25,637 bases of DNA from Anaerolineales bacterium (GCA_012032575.1 JAAUSP010000030.1:1-25637); one strand, 5' to 3'; shown: positions 1 to 8,185, counted from the stretch's first letter. Numbers and translations: made by a program. The notes: generated from the letters alone by a model not told the origin.

Positions 1-1879
1 TGGACAGATAACGCCCGGCCAGGTAGGTCATGTCGAGGATGTTAATTACGTTATCGCCGTTGACATCGCCGGCCAGCAGGGTGATATTATTTTGGTTAGC
101 GGTCTGACCTGCCGGCGTGTTAAGTTGGGCGGCGAGATAGCCGGGAAAGACGAAACTTAACGGGTCAGCGGAAGGCAAAACAAACAGGCCGGAGGGGTAA
201 CTCTGGGTTTGCTGACCGGAAGAAGTGTTCACCATTACCCCGCTGTGATCGGCCCGGCCTTGTAGATTCACCGTACCCTGGACGCAGGTATCATTAATAA
301 TAATTTGTAACGATTTAGTTTGAGTTGTATTTTGAGTGCCCGCAGCATCGGTAATGACTGCGGCTACAGTAACAGGCGTAATTCCGGGTCGCCCTTGCAG
401 CCGCCAATCAACATAAATAACATTACTACGCCCTGTGATCGGCGAGCGGGCATCGGCGTTGAAGAAAATTTTGCCCTGGCGAACATCTACCAGGTTGTTC
501 AAAAACGGATCAAAGATTGGATCAGGTTTGACCTGCACCGGCGGGCGAGGGCGGCGAAAAGCGTCAATAACCTGAATAAAGGAGGGGTCGTACATAACTT
601 CTAACTGAACTCCCGTCAGGTTGGTGACATTACTAATCGCAATGGTGCCGGTTATATCAGGATTAGAACGGCGGCAGAGGTCAATGGGTTCGGAGGGCAG
701 ATTAATGATGAGTGTTGGAGTGGGAGGGCGAGTAACCTGTACGGTTCGAGAGGCTTGGAGCGGGCAGGTTGCTCCTGTGCCGTTAGTAGCCTCGGCCGTA
801 ATGGTATATGAACCGGTCTGGTTGGTATTAGGGTAACTCGCCGTGCATGTGTTACCCGAGCCGGAAAATGGTCCAACCGATTCAGAACCGCTGGGTTTCT
901 GAATAGAAGCAGTGACGCTGGCACAACTGGTATTGGTGATGGTGGCGGTTATTTGAATGGGTTCATTGAGGGTATAGGTTTCTTTGTCGGTCTCGACCGT
1001 TTCGACGCCGCAAGAAGGAGTTTCATCATCTACTGTAATTGATAAAGGGTCGTCCGTGCAGGGCAGAAATCTTTGCTCAGACTGACCGTCACGGGCTTCC
1101 AAATTGAAAAAAGTATATACCCCCGTAGCGGTTACGGTATAAGTCAGGATATAAGGGTTGTTGTCGCCAACAAAATCAAATGGACCTTCAATTCCTCCGG
1201 TTGGGGTGAGAACCTGAGTGCTGACCAGAGCACCGCTTTGACTGGCATCATCTACCGTTACATTCGCGGATAGAGTAACAATATCGTTGAGCTGATACTT
1301 CCTCTGGCCGGCTGGAACAGTATCCACTTGAAGTTTGCACTGCTGTGGATTTGACTCAACCCGCACCGTAGCCTCCGCCGAGCAGGGCAAAAAACGCGGG
1401 CCGGTGAAGTCGCTGACGGAAAAGGTGAGAAGATAAGTGCCGGCATTTTGCGGGGTGTAAAGGCCATCATACGTACCCGATTGGTCTTCCAGGGGTGGAA
1501 TAGCCGCGGCCTGAATATCGTTTATTTGAGTCACAGTCGCATCCACATTTGCGCCGATGAGGGGCGCACCCTGAGCATCGGCAAGGTGCAGGGTGATGTT
1601 CAGCGGGCTGCCGACCGTGCCGGTAACGGTTGTACCGGGCGTATAAGGTTCGTCATCAAAATAAATCTGCTGCACCTGGCAGGCCTGGAGGGGAGGGATA
1701 GGGGTTTGAGTGGAAGTAGCCGTCGAGGTGGGGGTGCGGGTAGCGCAGGTATGGCAGTGAGCCGGATTGGCGCCGTCGCCATCGCCGCCCTGGAAAGCCA
1801 GGGTGAGCGCGGCCAGCAGCACCAGCACGCCCATAATGAGCCATTTTGCGGGTTGTATTTGTAACCAGTTTGTTTTCAT
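1..1879 (-). CDS. Secreted multidomain protein: Ig-like repeats, cohesin-type domain, dockerin (C-terminus beyond the window)
   Basis: The frame opens at ATG 1877-1879 behind a GGAGGA ribosome site 7 bases upstream and stays open for 626 codons to the window edge, so the 3' end is missing. Visible order: N-terminal hydrophobic segment (about residues 14-29, MGVLVLLAALTLAF), a Thr/Pro linker (TPTSTATSTQTPIPP), about three Ig-like beta domains (about 60-370) with cysteines at repeated positions (RFLPC occurs in two of them), a cohesin-type domain (about 390-525; LTGVQLEVMYDPSFIQV), a carboxypeptidase-regulatory-like segment (about 528-595), then the start of a dockerin with calcium loop GDVNGDNVINILDM. 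Cohesins bind dockerins in known cellulosomes; partners here are unknown. It lies downstream of another cohesin/dockerin gene on the same strand and may be co-transcribed. No catalytic domain is visible. Confidence 0.85.
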   Translation of the reverse strand, partial: MKTNWLQIQPAKWLIMGVLVLLAALTLAFQGGDGDGANPAHCHTCATRTPTSTATSTQTPIPPLQACQVQQIYFDDEPYTPGTTVTGTVGSPLNITLHLADAQGAPLIGANVDATVTQINDIQAAAIPPLEDQSGTYDGLYTPQNAGTYLLTFSVSDFTGPRFLPCSAEATVRVESNPQQCKLQVDTVPAGQRKYQLNDIVTLSANVTVDDASQSGALVSTQVLTPTGGIEGPFDFVGDNNPYILTYTVTATGVYTFFNLEARDGQSEQRFLPCTDDPLSITVDDETPSCGVETVETDKETYTLNEPIQITATITNTSCASVTASIQKPSGSESVGPFSGSGNTCTASYPNTNQTGSYTITAEATNGTGATCPLQASRTVQVTRPPTPTLIINLPSEPIDLCRRSNPDITGTIAISNVTNLTGVQLEVMYDPSFIQVIDAFRRPRPPVQVKPDPIFDPFLNNLVDVRQGKIFFNADARSPITGRSNVIYVDWRLQGRPGITPVTVAAVITDAAGTQNTTQTKSLQIIINDTCVQGTVNLQGRADHSGVMVNTSSGQQTQSYPSGLFVLPSADPLSFVFPGYLAAQLNTPAGQTANQNNITLLAGDVNGDNVINILDMTYLAGRYLS

Positions 1880-1930
1880 AGAGCTTCCTCCGTATTAACC
1901 AAAACTATTCGGTTCATCGTTGAACTTGTG

Positions 1931-2025
1931 GAAACTGGGGGGAACTTAAAGCTCCACTGACCTCTTTAAACTCTCCCCATTTCCCCCAAGTTCTCACCCC
2001 TGCCCCAAACAGGGCGAGGGGTGAG
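1931..2025. repeat. Two adjacent intergenic hairpins between cohesin/dockerin genes
   Basis: An imperfect inverted repeat (about 1931-1950 with 1963-1982, GGAACTTAAAG against CTTTAAACT) is followed by a strong GC hairpin. In the latter CTCACCCCT (1993-2001) pairs with AGGGGTGAG (2017-2025) and GCCC with GGGC inside it. They lie just past the stop of the minus-strand gene ending at 2052 and may terminate or attenuate transcription toward the next gene, though no U-run follows on that strand. Confidence 0.6.
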
Positions 2026-2051
2026 AAAAAATCGAAACAGCTAAAACAGCT

Positions 2052-3186
2052 TTAGAAGGGGAAAGTGCCTCCCGGAGGCGTACCATCGGTGGGACCGGCA
2101 GCGCCAAAGTTTTTGGCAACCAGGACCAGGTCAATGATGTTAATAACGCCATCGGGGCAGGGCGGCGAGCCGGGCACGGCCGGGAGTGTACAGCCCGGGC
2201 TGGGCGGGCCGGTAAAGTCGGCCGCTGCTATTAAGGTGGGAGGATTAACAGCCGGTACCGGGCTGCCCAACAGGCCGGCCATCAGCACCAAATCAAGGAT
2301 ATTAATCACCTCATCGTCATTGAGATCGCCGGCCCAGAGAAAGACAGAAGAGGAGTCGTGGGGGTCGTCAAAAGAAGTGCTGGCGTCGAGGTAGCCAAAG
2401 CGACTCACATCCACCGTATAAGGCGGCGGAACCAAGCCGTTGAAGGCACAGAAGCCGTTCGGGTCAACGCTGACCGTGTCGCAGGGATAGATGCCATTGA
2501 TTCTAACATCGGTAAAGAGGTCGTCGGGCACTGCATTCTCGACCAAGCCGGCATTCTTGCCTCCTTCCCAGACCAATCTGGAAGGTAAAGATACTGGGCG
2601 GGGTCACGGTGATGTCGCCGAGCACGTCAGTTAAAACCGGGCCGGGGAAACCGCCGTTGTCGGTCACCAAAGAAGTCGCACCATCCAGACAGATATCGGC
2701 CACATCGCCAATGGCCGCATCAGCATCACTGCGCCAGACGATGTCAATCAGGCTGCCGCTGCCGTTGATGGTTACGGTTGGGTCAAAATAGACGATATTC
2801 ACGCTAAAAGAGGCATCGCCGCCACAGGCCAGCCCACCGCCGCCTGTCTGTACGACGAAGAAGTAATCTACCCCACGGGTCCCCGGCAGCAGATCACCCG
2901 GGCGAACATCCTGCGGGGAGACCACCGAAGCGCTGTAGCCAATGGACAGGGTCAGGCCAGAAATTTCCGACGCGCCTTGCACGTCGAGCTTCTGCACCAC
3001 CGTGCCATCCCCTCTGGAAACACTGGTCGAAGCAGGATTCCACAGGAAAGCGGCAAAATCCACCACCTGGACGCTCACATCTCCTTCGTCCGGTCCCTGG
3101 GCCGCTACCGGCATGACCGTCACTACTGCCAGCAAAAGCATCAACAAAATTAACCAAGTTGTTTGGCGTAAACTTTTTCGAGTCAT
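2052..3186 (-). CDS. Secreted cohesin-type plus dockerin protein, interrupted by a one-base frameshift
   Basis: The start is ATG 3184-3186 behind GGAGGT. Residues 1-30 form a classic signal peptide (hydrophobic LILLMLLLAVV, likely cut near VAA/QG). A cohesin-like beta domain follows to about residue 200 (ISGLTLSIGYSASVV), then a short beta segment, then a C-terminal dockerin: loop 1 GDLNDDEVINILDL and a second half DGVINIIDLVLVAKNFG. The reading frame breaks near 2567-2569. Removing one G from the GGG there gives QIGLEGGKNAGLVENAV and a continuous 377-residue protein; as it stands, the upstream part ends about 25 codons later. Between the first Asp of dockerin loop 2 and the rest of that loop lies a Pro-rich insertion with two cysteines. 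It belongs to the cohesin/dockerin cluster. The frameshift may be an assembly error. Confidence 0.8.
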
Positions 3187-3514
3187 TACTATAAACCTCC
3201 GCTCAAGACTAAGATAAATTGATAAATTGAAGTCATTCTTGTTTTGAGAGTCCAACGGTGATAGCCTTGTTTTGTGGTGAACCTCCTTTCCTAATCCCCA
3301 GACTGCTGCCAGTAAACCTCCCACCTGACATTTTCGTTGAATTGACGACTGCCAATTACGCCGGAAAATCAGCTCCCAAACCAACCAGTTTCATCATAGC
3401 CGATTGAAGCAACGACCTCAACGGTGGCAATGCGGAAAATTTATCAGTGGTTGCCGGGAGATTTTCCTCCGTGTTAGTACGGAGGCATCCAAGAAAGGAA
3501 CGATGAAATACCTC

Positions 3515-3543
3515 TTGACGCGGAGGGCAAGTTGGCTTAAGAT
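3515..3543 (+). promoter_or_regulatory. Sigma-70-like promoter of the response regulator
   Basis: TTGACG (3515-3520) and TAAGAT (3538-3543) are separated by exactly 17 bases. Transcription would begin near 3550, which puts the tandem hairpin at 3558-3598 in the 5' leader of the regulator mRNA. The 7-bp palindrome at 3466-3485 lies just upstream and could be an operator. Confidence 0.5.
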
Positions 3544-3557
3544 AGAGACGTGAAACG

Positions 3558-3598
3558 TGATGCGTGATGCGTGAAATGCTGTCACGCATCACGCATCA
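3558..3598. repeat. Perfect 17-bp tandem-repeat hairpin (TGATGCG family)
   Basis: The arm TGATGCGTGATGCGTGA (3558-3574) is perfectly complementary to 3582-3598, with a 7-base loop. Each arm is made of TGATGCG heptamers. The same 17-mer recurs exactly at 23469-23485. It lies in the inferred 5' leader of the response regulator. Confidence 0.85.
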
Positions 3599-3629
3599 GT
3601 GGTATTTCACCCGGAATAGTATAGGAGTT

Positions 3630-4295
3630 ATGTCCTTGTCCCCCCTCCGTGTTTTGATTGCCGAAGACCAAACCATTCTGCGCGAAGCGTATCTGCACGC
3701 GTTGCAGGCTGCGCCGCATATCAGTGTGATTGAAGCGGTGGGTGACGGCGAGGCCGCAGTGGAGGCAGCCAAACGCTTGCAGCCCGATGTGGCCCTGCTG
3801 GACATCCAGATGCCCAAACTCAACGGTATCGAGGCGGCCAAACAGATTCGGGCGGCCTTGCCTCATATCGGGGTGGTGCTGGTGTCGCACCACAGCCAGC
3901 GCCAATACGCCGAAGCATTTCTGCGCGATGGCACCGCCGGTAAAGCCTATCTGCTCAAAACCACCCTCAACGAGCCGGCGGAACTGATCCGCGCCATCGA
4001 AGTGGTGGCCGAAGGCGGGGCAATTCTGGCCCCCGAAATTCAGGATGAACTGCTGCAAATCGCTACCAACCGGCCCCAGGCCCAACTGAACGAGCTGACC
4101 AAGCGCGAGCAGGAAGTGCTGCGACTCGTGGCCGAAGGCTACACCAACAGCGCTATGGCTCACCGCCTCTCCTTGAGCGAGCGCACTGTTGAAAGCCACG
4201 TCAATAATATTTTTTCCAAGCTGAGTCTCACCAGCGAAGTCACCCACAATCCCAGGGTGATGGCGGTACTGCTTTTCCTGCAAGCCGGGCAGTGA
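3630..4295 (+). CDS. NarL/FixJ-family response regulator (receiver plus LuxR-type HTH)
   Basis: A 221-residue DNA-binding response regulator. The receiver domain (about residues 5-125) has the acidic pair in IAEDQ, the phospho-acceptor Asp58 in [13 protein letters not shown] and the conserved Lys in AYLLKTT. The C-terminal LuxR/GerE helix-turn-helix (about 155-215) reads [20 protein letters not shown], with [16 protein letters not shown] as recognition region. ATG 3630 lies only 2 bases from AGGAG (3623-3627), while the in-frame TTG 3636 has the ideal 8-base spacing, so the true start may be TTG 3636. Longer upstream starts would translate the tandem hairpin and are rejected. It converges on the histidine kinase at 4369-5847, its probable partner, and sits inside the cohesin/dockerin cluster, which it may control (inference). 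Confidence 0.92.
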   Translation: MSLSPLRVLIAEDQTILREAYLHALQAAPHISVIEAVGDGEAAVEAAKRLQPDVALLDIQMPKLNGIEAAKQIRAALPHIGVVLVSHHSQRQYAEAFLRDGTAGKAYLLKTTLNEPAELIRAIEVVAEGGAILAPEIQDELLQIATNRPQAQLNELTKREQEVLRLVAEGYTNSAMAHRLSLSERTVESHVNNIFSKLSLTSEVTHNPRVMAVLLFLQAGQ

Positions 4296-4296
4296 A

Positions 4297-4370
4297 GAAG
4301 GGAACTGAGGGAACTCGTGGGAACTAAAGGGATTTAATGCTTAAGTTCCCTTAATTCCCTCAGTTCCTTC
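4297..4370. terminator. Tandem-repeat hairpin, probable bidirectional terminator
   Basis: The left arm (4297-4330) repeats GGGAACT with short spacers. The right arm (about 4343-4370) is its imperfect complement, AAGTTCCC...CAGTTCCTTC. It fills the gap between the convergent regulator and kinase genes, and its right arm reaches into the kinase stop codon (4369-4371). Confidence 0.7.
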
Positions 4371-5847
4371 AATTCCTCAAGTAGTGCGTAAACGCCTGTA
4401 GATGGCCCGGATTGGTGCTGGCCTGATCCACCGGCAAACGGGCGTAAACGGTGGTGCCCTGGCCTGACCCGGTTTGGAAGCTGAGGCGGCCGCCCCAGGC
4501 CAGCGTGCGCTCTTGCAGCGATAACAGGCCCAAGTGCCCCTGCTGCCCCATCAGCAGTTCGGGGGCGGCCTTTAGCCCCACGCCCGTATCCTGGACCGTT
4601 ACCGTCACCGCGTCGTCGCGCCAGCGCAGGTGAATAAAGATTTGCTCGGCCTGAGCGTGTTTGATGGCGTTGTCGAGGGCCTGGCGGGTGATATAATAGA
4701 CATCCCGCTCCAATTTGAGGTCGGCCAGACGAGCGCCGTCGAAGCCCTGAGCGGTGACGTCAATGGTGCGCGGGGCAGTAGCCGGCAGGACGTGCTTGCT
4801 CAGCGAATCCATGTAGGCTTGCAAAGCGGCAATCAACCCCAAATCAGTCAGCACCGCCGGGTGCAGTCCCTGGGTAATTTCGCGCAGCCGCGCGTTCAGG
4901 TTGCGGGTCTCCTGACTCAATGTTTCCAGGCAGATTTGAAAATTGGCTGGATCAGCGGCGAGCTGGCGCTGGCTTTGGCTCAGGGTCAGGCCCATCGTCG
5001 TCAGCCGGCTCAGAATATCGTCGTGCAATTCAACGGCCAGGTTGCGCCGTTCTTCTTCCTGGGCGTCAATGGTGCGGCGATAGGCCAGTTGCAGTTTGTC
5101 CAGGGTATCGGCCAGTTCGGCAATGAGACGGGCATTTTTAACGGCCAGAGCCAGGGGACCGGTCAGCCAATCGAAAGCGCGAAATGCCCCCAACGGAGGA
5201 GGAGGCTCGTCTGCCCCCCAGCTTAAAGCAATCAGGCCGACCAATTCAGCCTGCAAATTCAAAGCAACCACCCGCTCAACCCCCAGCAGCAGCAGCCCCT
5301 GGCGCAAAGCACTTTCCGGCAAGTCTGACACTGTCTGCGCCCCCAGCAATGAGTCCGGCGGCAAATCAACCGGCAACTCAACCAAGTCGGCCGCCAGCGT
5401 GCCTTCGTCATGGGCCAGAACCAACAGACGCTCATCGGCCTGATAAAGCCACATACTGACATTCCGCGCCGCCAGGTGCTGGCGCAGCGACCCGGCCACG
5501 TAGGGGAGTAAAGTATCCAAATCGGCCGTCTGACGGACAGCCTGGCTGTACATGGCCAGCAGTTGCCGGCCTAAAACACGTTCCGGCTGGAAGCGCTGTT
5601 CCAGAAAGGCTTCCAGCGAGGGGAACAAACAGGCCAGGCCCAACAGACTTCCCAGGGCCAAGAAAAGAGCCGAACCGGGAAGTTTGATTGAAAAGAGGGG
5701 GAGCGCAAAAAAGATCAGGAGGACTGCCAGCGTCGCAAGCAGGCATGCAACAAGGGCATAAAGCCGCCGGTCTGACCTGCCAGCGAAGGGAACGCTGGCC
5801 TGGAAGGGTGAAGTTATTTGATTCTTAAGCCGATTGAGCTGGTTCAT
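4369..5847 (-). CDS. NarX/DegS-type sensor histidine kinase with two TM helices and a GAF domain
   Basis: A 492-residue membrane sensor kinase. Two hydrophobic helices (about residues 22-65) are followed by a GAF-like domain (about 80-245), a short coiled coil and a HisKA_3 dimerisation domain. Phospho-acceptor His275 lies in AVELHDDILSRL after the typical EEERR. A HATPase_c domain ends the protein, with N-box LDNAIKHA, G1 box DTGVGL and the GQGTTV motif. It would phosphorylate a NarL-type regulator, most simply its convergent neighbour at 3630-4295. ATG 5845-5847 is preferred. Longer in-frame versions would translate an intergenic repeat. There is no clear ribosome site; a TATAAT lies 6 bases before the ATG, so the mRNA may be nearly leaderless. 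The GAF ligand is unknown. Confidence 0.9.
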   Translation of the reverse strand: MNQLNRLKNQITSPFQASVPFAGRSDRRLYALVACLLATLAVLLIFFALPLFSIKLPGSALFLALGSLLGLACLFPSLEAFLEQRFQPERVLGRQLLAMYSQAVRQTADLDTLLPYVAGSLRQHLAARNVSMWLYQADERLLVLAHDEGTLAADLVELPVDLPPDSLLGAQTVSDLPESALRQGLLLLGVERVVALNLQAELVGLIALSWGADEPPPPLGAFRAFDWLTGPLALAVKNARLIAELADTLDKLQLAYRRTIDAQEEERRNLAVELHDDILSRLTTMGLTLSQSQRQLAADPANFQICLETLSQETRNLNARLREITQGLHPAVLTDLGLIAALQAYMDSLSKHVLPATAPRTIDVTAQGFDGARLADLKLERDVYYITRQALDNAIKHAQAEQIFIHLRWRDDAVTVTVQDTGVGLKAAPELLMGQQGHLGLLSLQERTLAWGGRLSFQTGSGQGTTVYARLPVDQASTNPGHLQAFTHYLRN

Positions 5848-5853
5848 CGGCAG

Positions 5854-5859
5854 ATTATA
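5854..5859 (-). promoter_or_regulatory. TATAAT -10 box next to the kinase start
   Basis: TATAAT is read on the minus strand six bases before the ATG at 5847. No good -35 is seen at 17 bases. If used, transcription would begin at or next to the start codon, giving a leaderless mRNA. Confidence 0.35.
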
Positions 5860-5924
5860 GGAGGATGGAGGGTTGGAAGATTGGAAGATGGTTATATTTC
5901 CGACTCTCCAACCTGCCCTCCTCC
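5860..5924. repeat. Tandem-repeat hairpin upstream of the kinase gene
   Basis: GGAGGATGGAGGGTTGGAAG (from 5860) is imperfectly complementary to 5903-5924 (ACTCTCCAACCTGCCCTCCT and onward). The arms consist of short GGA/TTGGAAGA repeats. It lies between the stop of the anchored cohesin gene (5948) and the kinase start. Confidence 0.65.
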
Positions 5925-5947
5925 GATTTTTGTACTGAGAAAATTTA

Positions 5948-6675
5948 TTACAGTGAGTCTTTGAAAGCACTCGGACGGCGGCCTGAGCCTCGGGCAGCGC
6001 CTCCGATGGCTTGGGGTTGAGTCTTTTTATTGAGACCACTCATGATTACAAAACCGCCCATAGCCAAAATACCCAGGCCCAATACCACAGCGGCTACAAT
6101 CCACCAGGGAAAAGCACCGCCAGAGCCGCCCCCGGCTACTCTGCCATCGCCAGGACCGCCAATGGTCAACGGCGAAGCTTCAGCCGAGATTGTCTCCAAA
6201 TTGACCGAAACCAGGGTAGACTGCTCCACATTGATGGTCGAGGGTGAGTTTTGCAGCACTTTGAAGTTCATGCGGGCGACCGGGCCGCTGCCGCTGACCG
6301 CCGGAGCCGGATTGAGCAGGGTCAAGGCATACACGATTGTCCCCTGAGCGGGTCGGCCTGATTAGCGACCACAAAGCCCTGGTTAACCGGCAGCAGCGAT
6401 CCCGCCTCGATTTGCACGCCGGGCTGGTCGGTCTGGCTGTCCTGAACTTCGAGCACCGCCGGGTCGTACTTGAGGTGCAGTTCCAGGCCGTACAGGTCGG
6501 TTACATTTTCGGCCAGCACCTCGACCGTAACCACTCCATCCGCCCCTTCGACCGGCTTGAGACTCAACCGGGTTCCGTTCTGCGCCAAAGCCAGCGGCGC
6601 GACCGCCAGCAGCGCCAGCAGCATCGTCAATAGGCAAGCTATTTTGAGGGGGTAAATTTTATTTGAGAGTTGCAT
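5948..6675 (-). CDS. Membrane-anchored cohesin-domain protein, interrupted by a one-base frameshift
   Basis: ATG 6673-6675 follows AGGAGGA at good spacing. The N-terminal signal peptide (hydrophobic LLTMLLALLAVAPLALA, cut before QN) leads into a single cohesin-type domain (about residues 33-160) with LYGLELHLKYDPAVLEVQ. A Gly-rich linker (GGPGDGRVAGGGSGG), one transmembrane helix (WIVAAVVLGLGILAMGGFVI) and a short basic tail follow. This is the layout of a cell-surface anchoring cohesin. The frame breaks at 6337-6338: adding one A to the AA there (minus strand) gives RGQIVYALTLLNPAP and a continuous 242-residue protein. As read, the first part stops a few codons after the break. Unlike its neighbours it has no dockerin, which fits a role as the membrane attachment point (inference). 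The break may be an assembly error. Confidence 0.82.
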
Positions 6676-6698
6676 GGCTTGTTTCCTCCTGAAAATAA

Positions 6699-6785
6699 AG
6701 ACGCGATGACTCGTGAGGCGCTGACTCGTGAGGCGAGGTGATGAGGGGTCTTTTCGCGTCCTCGCGTCTCGTGTCCTCGCCTCTC
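6699..6785. repeat. Imperfect tandem-repeat hairpin between two cohesin genes
   Basis: The left part repeats GACTCGTGAGGCG twice (about 6708-6735). The right part (about 6754-6785, TCGCGTCCTCGCGTCTCGTG) is roughly complementary. It ends at the stop of the gene at 6788 and probably limits read-through toward the anchored cohesin gene. Confidence 0.6.
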
Positions 6786-6787
6786 TT

Positions 6788-7948
6788 TTATGGCTGACAA
6801 ACCCAGGGAAGGGCTGCCGCTGACTGGCCGTAATTGACGGCCAGGAGAATCAAATCCAGCACGTTGACCGCGCCATCCTGGTTTAAGTCCACCGCAGCGC
6901 TGGTCCCTTTCCCGCCAATAGCCTGGCCCAGTGCAGCCGCATCGGTTATATCAATGATGTCATCGCCGCTAATATCGCCGGCGAGCAAAGTGACGGGAGC
7001 CAGCGTGGTGGTGCTGCGGTTATGGTTGAAATTGGTACAGGTGGCGCTCAGAAAGCCGGGGCGGCGGGCAGTGAGGGTGTAGAGGCCAAAATCGAGGCCG
7101 GTGAAGGCAAAGTCGCCGTTGGCGGTAGTGGTTGCGGTTGAGTCCACTCCATCAATGAGCAGGGTGATTCCGGTGAGGTTGCCGAGGGCCGGGCCTTCGA
7201 GTTGCACGTTGCCGGTCAGCATTCCGCCAAGATGGGCCGGTTCGATGACCTGCACGGTCAGATTGATGATGCCGCCAATTGGCAAAGGCGTGCCGTCTTT
7301 CTGCCCCAGAGTCACTGCCGACAAATCAAATGGGGTTGAACCGCTTCCGGCGGCAATGGCCTGGAAGGTCCAGGTCAGCACGGTTAATGAGCCGGTCAGG
7401 TCGGGCACGTCGCCCTGGCGGCTGGCGGCGACCACCAGTTGGCCGGGGGTCACTTGAGCTTGAGCAATCAGCGGAAATTGGGGGTCGAGGGTGGGGCTGG
7501 CTTCAACCGGGGCGACGATGGCGCTGTCCCAATTGAGCCGGAATTGGTAGCCGAAAACGCCGGGAGGCTGCGGCTGGTCGAGGATCACCCGGATTTGAAC
7601 CGTATCACCAACAGTGACCTGAGTCGGCCCATTGACCTGGAGGATCGGGCTGCCGGCCTGAAACAGCGACCTGGCCTGAGTCACCGGCACCGCGCCAAGT
7701 AGACCCAAAAATACCAAAACACAAAACGCACCATAAAACTTATTCGATTGGCTGAATTGGGAAAGTGGTCGGGCCGCGCTGGTAAAAGCGAGCGGGCCTG
7801 GGTAAAACCAACCTGGCAAAGGCAGTGAAGCAATTCGGGCCGGCGGCTGCCAGGCCTGGAGGCCGTCAGCGCCGCGCAAATTTGGGACTATGGAGGCACG
7901 CTGTCGCATAAAACGGCTCAATTGAGTCCAAATTTGGCTTATCATCAT
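6788..7948 (-). CDS. Cohesin-type plus dockerin secreted protein
   Basis: A 386-residue intact frame. A hydrophobic segment (about 71-88, FYGAFCVLVFLGLLGAV) probably acts as signal or anchor. It is preceded by an unusually long 70-residue basic and Pro-rich N-terminus with no good internal start. A cohesin-type domain (about 100-235; PPGVFGYQFRLNWDSAIV) is followed by a carboxypeptidase-regulatory-like beta domain (about 240-310; GDFAFTGLDFGLYTLTARRP), then a two-loop dockerin (about 323-376): GDISGDDIIDITDAAALG and DLNQDGAVNVLDLILLAVNY. Both loops keep the Asp/Asn calcium pattern. Start ATG 7946-7948 or the adjacent ATG 7943-7945, behind AAGGG. With cohesin and dockerin in one chain it could link head to tail with its neighbours (inference). 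No enzyme domain is visible. Confidence 0.88.
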   Translation of the reverse strand: MMISQIWTQLSRFMRQRASIVPNLRGADGLQAWQPPARIASLPLPGWFYPGPLAFTSAARPLSQFSQSNKFYGAFCVLVFLGLLGAVPVTQARSLFQAGSPILQVNGPTQVTVGDTVQIRVILDQPQPPGVFGYQFRLNWDSAIVAPVEASPTLDPQFPLIAQAQVTPGQLVVAASRQGDVPDLTGSLTVLTWTFQAIAAGSGSTPFDLSAVTLGQKDGTPLPIGGIINLTVQVIEPAHLGGMLTGNVQLEGPALGNLTGITLLIDGVDSTATTTANGDFAFTGLDFGLYTLTARRPGFLSATCTNFNHNRSTTTLAPVTLLAGDISGDDIIDITDAAALGQAIGGKGTSAAVDLNQDGAVNVLDLILLAVNYGQSAAALPWVCQP

Positions 7949-8028
7949 CGCCCTTGCAGTTGGTTTGGTAAAGAACGGGGCGGGTCATCAACTTAAGCCC
8001 GCCAGACCTGCTAATTTTTAACAGCCTT

Positions 8029-8057
8029 AGCATAACATAGAGGCTGGCCTGGAACAA
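8029..8057 (-). promoter_or_regulatory. Possible promoter of the 7948 cohesin/dockerin gene
   Basis: On the minus strand TTGTTC (8052-8057) and TATGCT (8029-8034) are 17 bases apart. The leader would hold a GGCGGG/CCCGCC hairpin (7979-7984 with 7998-8003). The boxes are weak, so this is tentative. Confidence 0.3.
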
Positions 8058-8080
8058 TAGAGAATGGGTACCACGGGGGT

Positions 8081-8135
8081 AGACGGTAGACAGTAGACGG
8101 TAGACGGGGGTAAAAATCCCGTCTACTGTCTACTG
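8081..8135. repeat. Tandem-repeat hairpin (TAGACGG family) in a divergent gap
   Basis: CAGTAGACGGTAGACGGG (8091-8108) pairs with 8118-8135 with a single mismatch; further AGACGGT units start at 8081. It lies between the divergent cohesin/dockerin gene and sucC. With the listed promoters, it accounts for most of what is recognisable in the 301-base gap 7949-8249. Confidence 0.75.
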
Positions 8136-8176
8136 TTTTCATGATCTCTGCTGTAAATAGGACACATAAAAAAGTG

Positions 8177-8185
8177 TGGTATAAT
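8177..8185 (+). promoter_or_regulatory. Extended -10 promoter of sucCD
   Basis: TGGTATAAT (8177-8185) is a perfect -10 hexamer with an extended TGn. The -35 is poor (GACA around 8161-8164). The leader to GTG 8250 would be about 58 bases. Confidence 0.6.

Larger units (their letters stand above)
3187..3629. other. Divergent intergenic region between the cohesin/dockerin gene and the response regulator
   Basis: This 443-base gap separates the minus-strand gene starting at 3186 from the plus-strand regulator starting near 3630. It holds a perfect 7-bp hairpin, CCTCCGT (3466-3472) with ACGGAGG (3479-3485), a sigma-70-like promoter for the regulator and a tandem hairpin; the last two are listed separately. 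No coding sequence is convincing. A purine-rich GGAAAGGAGG on the minus strand (near 3285-3294) has no matching reading frame. Confidence 0.6.

Noticed and set aside
3564..3629. Longer N-terminus for the response regulator
   Set aside because: It would translate the tandem hairpin and add residues before the receiver fold; starts at 3630 or 3636 fit better.
3582..4283. Long minus-strand frame opposite the response regulator
   Set aside because: His/Gln/Gly-rich shadow of a clear coding gene with intact domains on the plus strand.
5848..6039. Longer N-terminus for the histidine kinase
   Set aside because: The added residues come from an intergenic repeat and overlap the 3' end of the anchored cohesin gene.
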